A stretch of DNA of 64,000 nucleotides from Streptomyces naganishii JCM 4654 (GTDB lineage Bacteria; Actinomycetota; Actinomycetes; Streptomycetales; Streptomycetaceae): the NCBI RefSeq assembly GCF_014650575.1, contig NZ_BMVF01000002.1:523444-587443 (forward strand), written 5' to 3'. Positions within the stretch are counted from its first letter, which is position 1; every line of letters starts with the position of its first letter. This document shows, in pieces, positions 63,143 to 64,000 of this stretch. The position numbers were made by a program, and so were the translations under genes. The notes beneath the pieces were generated by a model, which did no database searches, was not told where the DNA came from, and saw only the letters and a list, made by a program, of their open reading frames with translations.

Positions 63143-63300
63143 ATTTACTTGATCGACTTCTGGTCCAAACCGCTTGCCGATTGGGCCCTGAGGCAGCCCG
63201 GTGGGCCCAATCTGAGGCCCGCGCGGGCCTCCGTCCGTCCGCCTTCAAGTCCTTCTTTTTCATCTTCTTTCCGGCCTTCTGGCCTTTTGCTGCCCGGTAC

Positions 63301-63542
63301 GTGGTGATGGGGTACAAGGAGGCCGAGGCCGTTGCGGCGTGCATCTCAAGCAGCACCGCCTGGTATGTGCCGGTCGTCATCCGCATCGACGCGAGCATCG
63401 CCTGCACGGTCGTGAGCGTGATGTCGACGGCCAGCGGCGCGCATACGCTGTCGCGGACGAACTCGTGGTCGTGTTCAGGGCCAACCTCGCGGTGCCGTCG
63501 GTCGCGCTGGAAGCGGCACTGCGGGTCATGCTGAGGCGATGA
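63301..63542 (+). pseudogene. Frameshifted gene of unknown function in accessory DNA
   Basis: Third-position GC marks the frame YKEAEAVAACISSSTAWYVP and VVIRIDASIACTVVSV up to about 63425, then switches to DGQRRAYAVADELVVVFRAN and LAVPSVALEAALRVMLRR until TGA at 63540-63542. A one-base indel would join them. The start is GTG 63301 or ATG 63307. The stop overlaps the next ATG, as in an operon. No family recognised. Confidence 0.55.
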
Positions 63543-63998
63543 TGGAGAACTCTCCTGAGGGCTGGATCTACCTCACCAACAGGAAGACGCCCATGCCGCT
63601 TGACGACATCCCCCAGCGGCACGTCCCCATCGTTCGCATCACCACCAAGAACGACATGAACGAGCTGCTGCGCACCAGCACCCCTCCGCGCCGGCCTGCA
63701 GGCCGACCAGTACCCCTACGCCAACAACATCGCCGAGGCGTACACCCCCTTCGGGGGACGCTGCTGGATCCTCGCCCGCCAGTTCCCCATCACCGACCAT
63801 CAAGGCCGCAGCATCCACACCGTCCGCCACGTCTTCACCACCACCCCGGACAGCCCTGGTGGTCGCTGCCCATCCGCCCCGGCGAACGCGCCTACAAGTT
63901 CGACCCCGCCACCGGCGACCCCATCACCGGCAGCGGACGCCCCCGTTATCTTCTTCGCGGTCCTGCAAGAGGGCCGCTGGCCTCCGGGTCCGGCATGA
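63539..63998 (+). pseudogene. Frameshifted hypothetical gene at the window end
   Basis: Coding-quality segments occur in different frames: MENSPEGWIYLTNRKTPMPL and DDIPQRHVPIVRITTKNDMN; from about 63690 QADQYPYANNIAEAYTPFGG and RCWILARQFPITDHQGRSIH; from about 63855 WWSLPIRPGERAYKFDPATG; from about 63940 DAPVIFFAVLQEGRWPPGPA followed by TGA at 63996-63998. At least three indels are needed. The first two cancel, so one frame stays open but has poor codon bias in its middle. No known family. Dead gene, or sequencing errors. Confidence 0.55.
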
Positions 63999-64000
63999 CT

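Noticed and set aside
62851..63144. Minus-strand frame reading GFEPETYALRVR and similar
   Set aside because: It is the antisense reading of tRNA-Thr and its partial copy, a well-known false gene.

Overview
The window is chromosomal DNA of a Streptomyces or very close relative. The base composition is extremely GC-rich, third codon positions are almost all G or C, and the genes are streptomycete hallmarks: wblA, bldG with its anti-sigma partner gene, a Crp-type regulator, lysine-tailed topoisomerase I, a proton-pumping pyrophosphatase and an MFS-thymidylate kinase fusion. From memory the gene order matches the S. coelicolor segment around SCO3540 to SCO3590, read in the opposite direction; this was not checked against a database.

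Layout. 0-9 kb is the most variable part. It holds an ABC exporter overlapping a Ser/Thr kinase, a His-rich micro-protein, a sortase with its likely substrate, an ECF sigma factor with a membrane partner, a nine-unit tandem-repeat protein with an unknown partner, an ABM monooxygenase, and a frameshifted integrase relic beside tRNA-Pro. 9-24 kb is conserved chromosome: metallophosphoesterase, YqeY, class A PBP, wblA, two ArsA-like ATPases, RidA, two NUDIX genes, an MBL hydrolase, crp, nth and a CvpA-protease. 25-37 kb carries an epoxide-hydrolase-like protein with a holin-X protein, nhaA, acsA, a SulP-carbonic anhydrase fusion, a deacetylase-like lipoprotein, a MinD-like ATPase, a degenerate Fic-like protein and a HAD phosphatase. 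38-46 kb is a Tad/Flp pilus cluster (fused TadZ-TadA, two TadB/C-like proteins, pilin, two TadE-like proteins) facing a MrfA/YprA-type helicase. 46-61 kb has bldG, its anti-sigma gene, hppA, a lipoprotein, a methyltransferase, topA, the MFS-TMK fusion, holB and an exported peptidase. The right end is tRNA-Thr(CGT), a second tRNA-Thr 3' half exactly 180 bp away, and frameshifted genes: an integration scar.

Themes. Several genes have a -10-like hexamer 6-7 bases before the start codon and no Shine-Dalgarno, suggesting leaderless mRNAs. Short tandem repeats recur inside genes (5.9-6.5 kb, nth, tmk, topA) and at gene ends. Strong hairpins terminate many transcription units. The best candidate for something undescribed is the repeat-protein pair at 5836-6994; the palindrome-controlled Fic-like gene and the tRNA-Thr scar come next.
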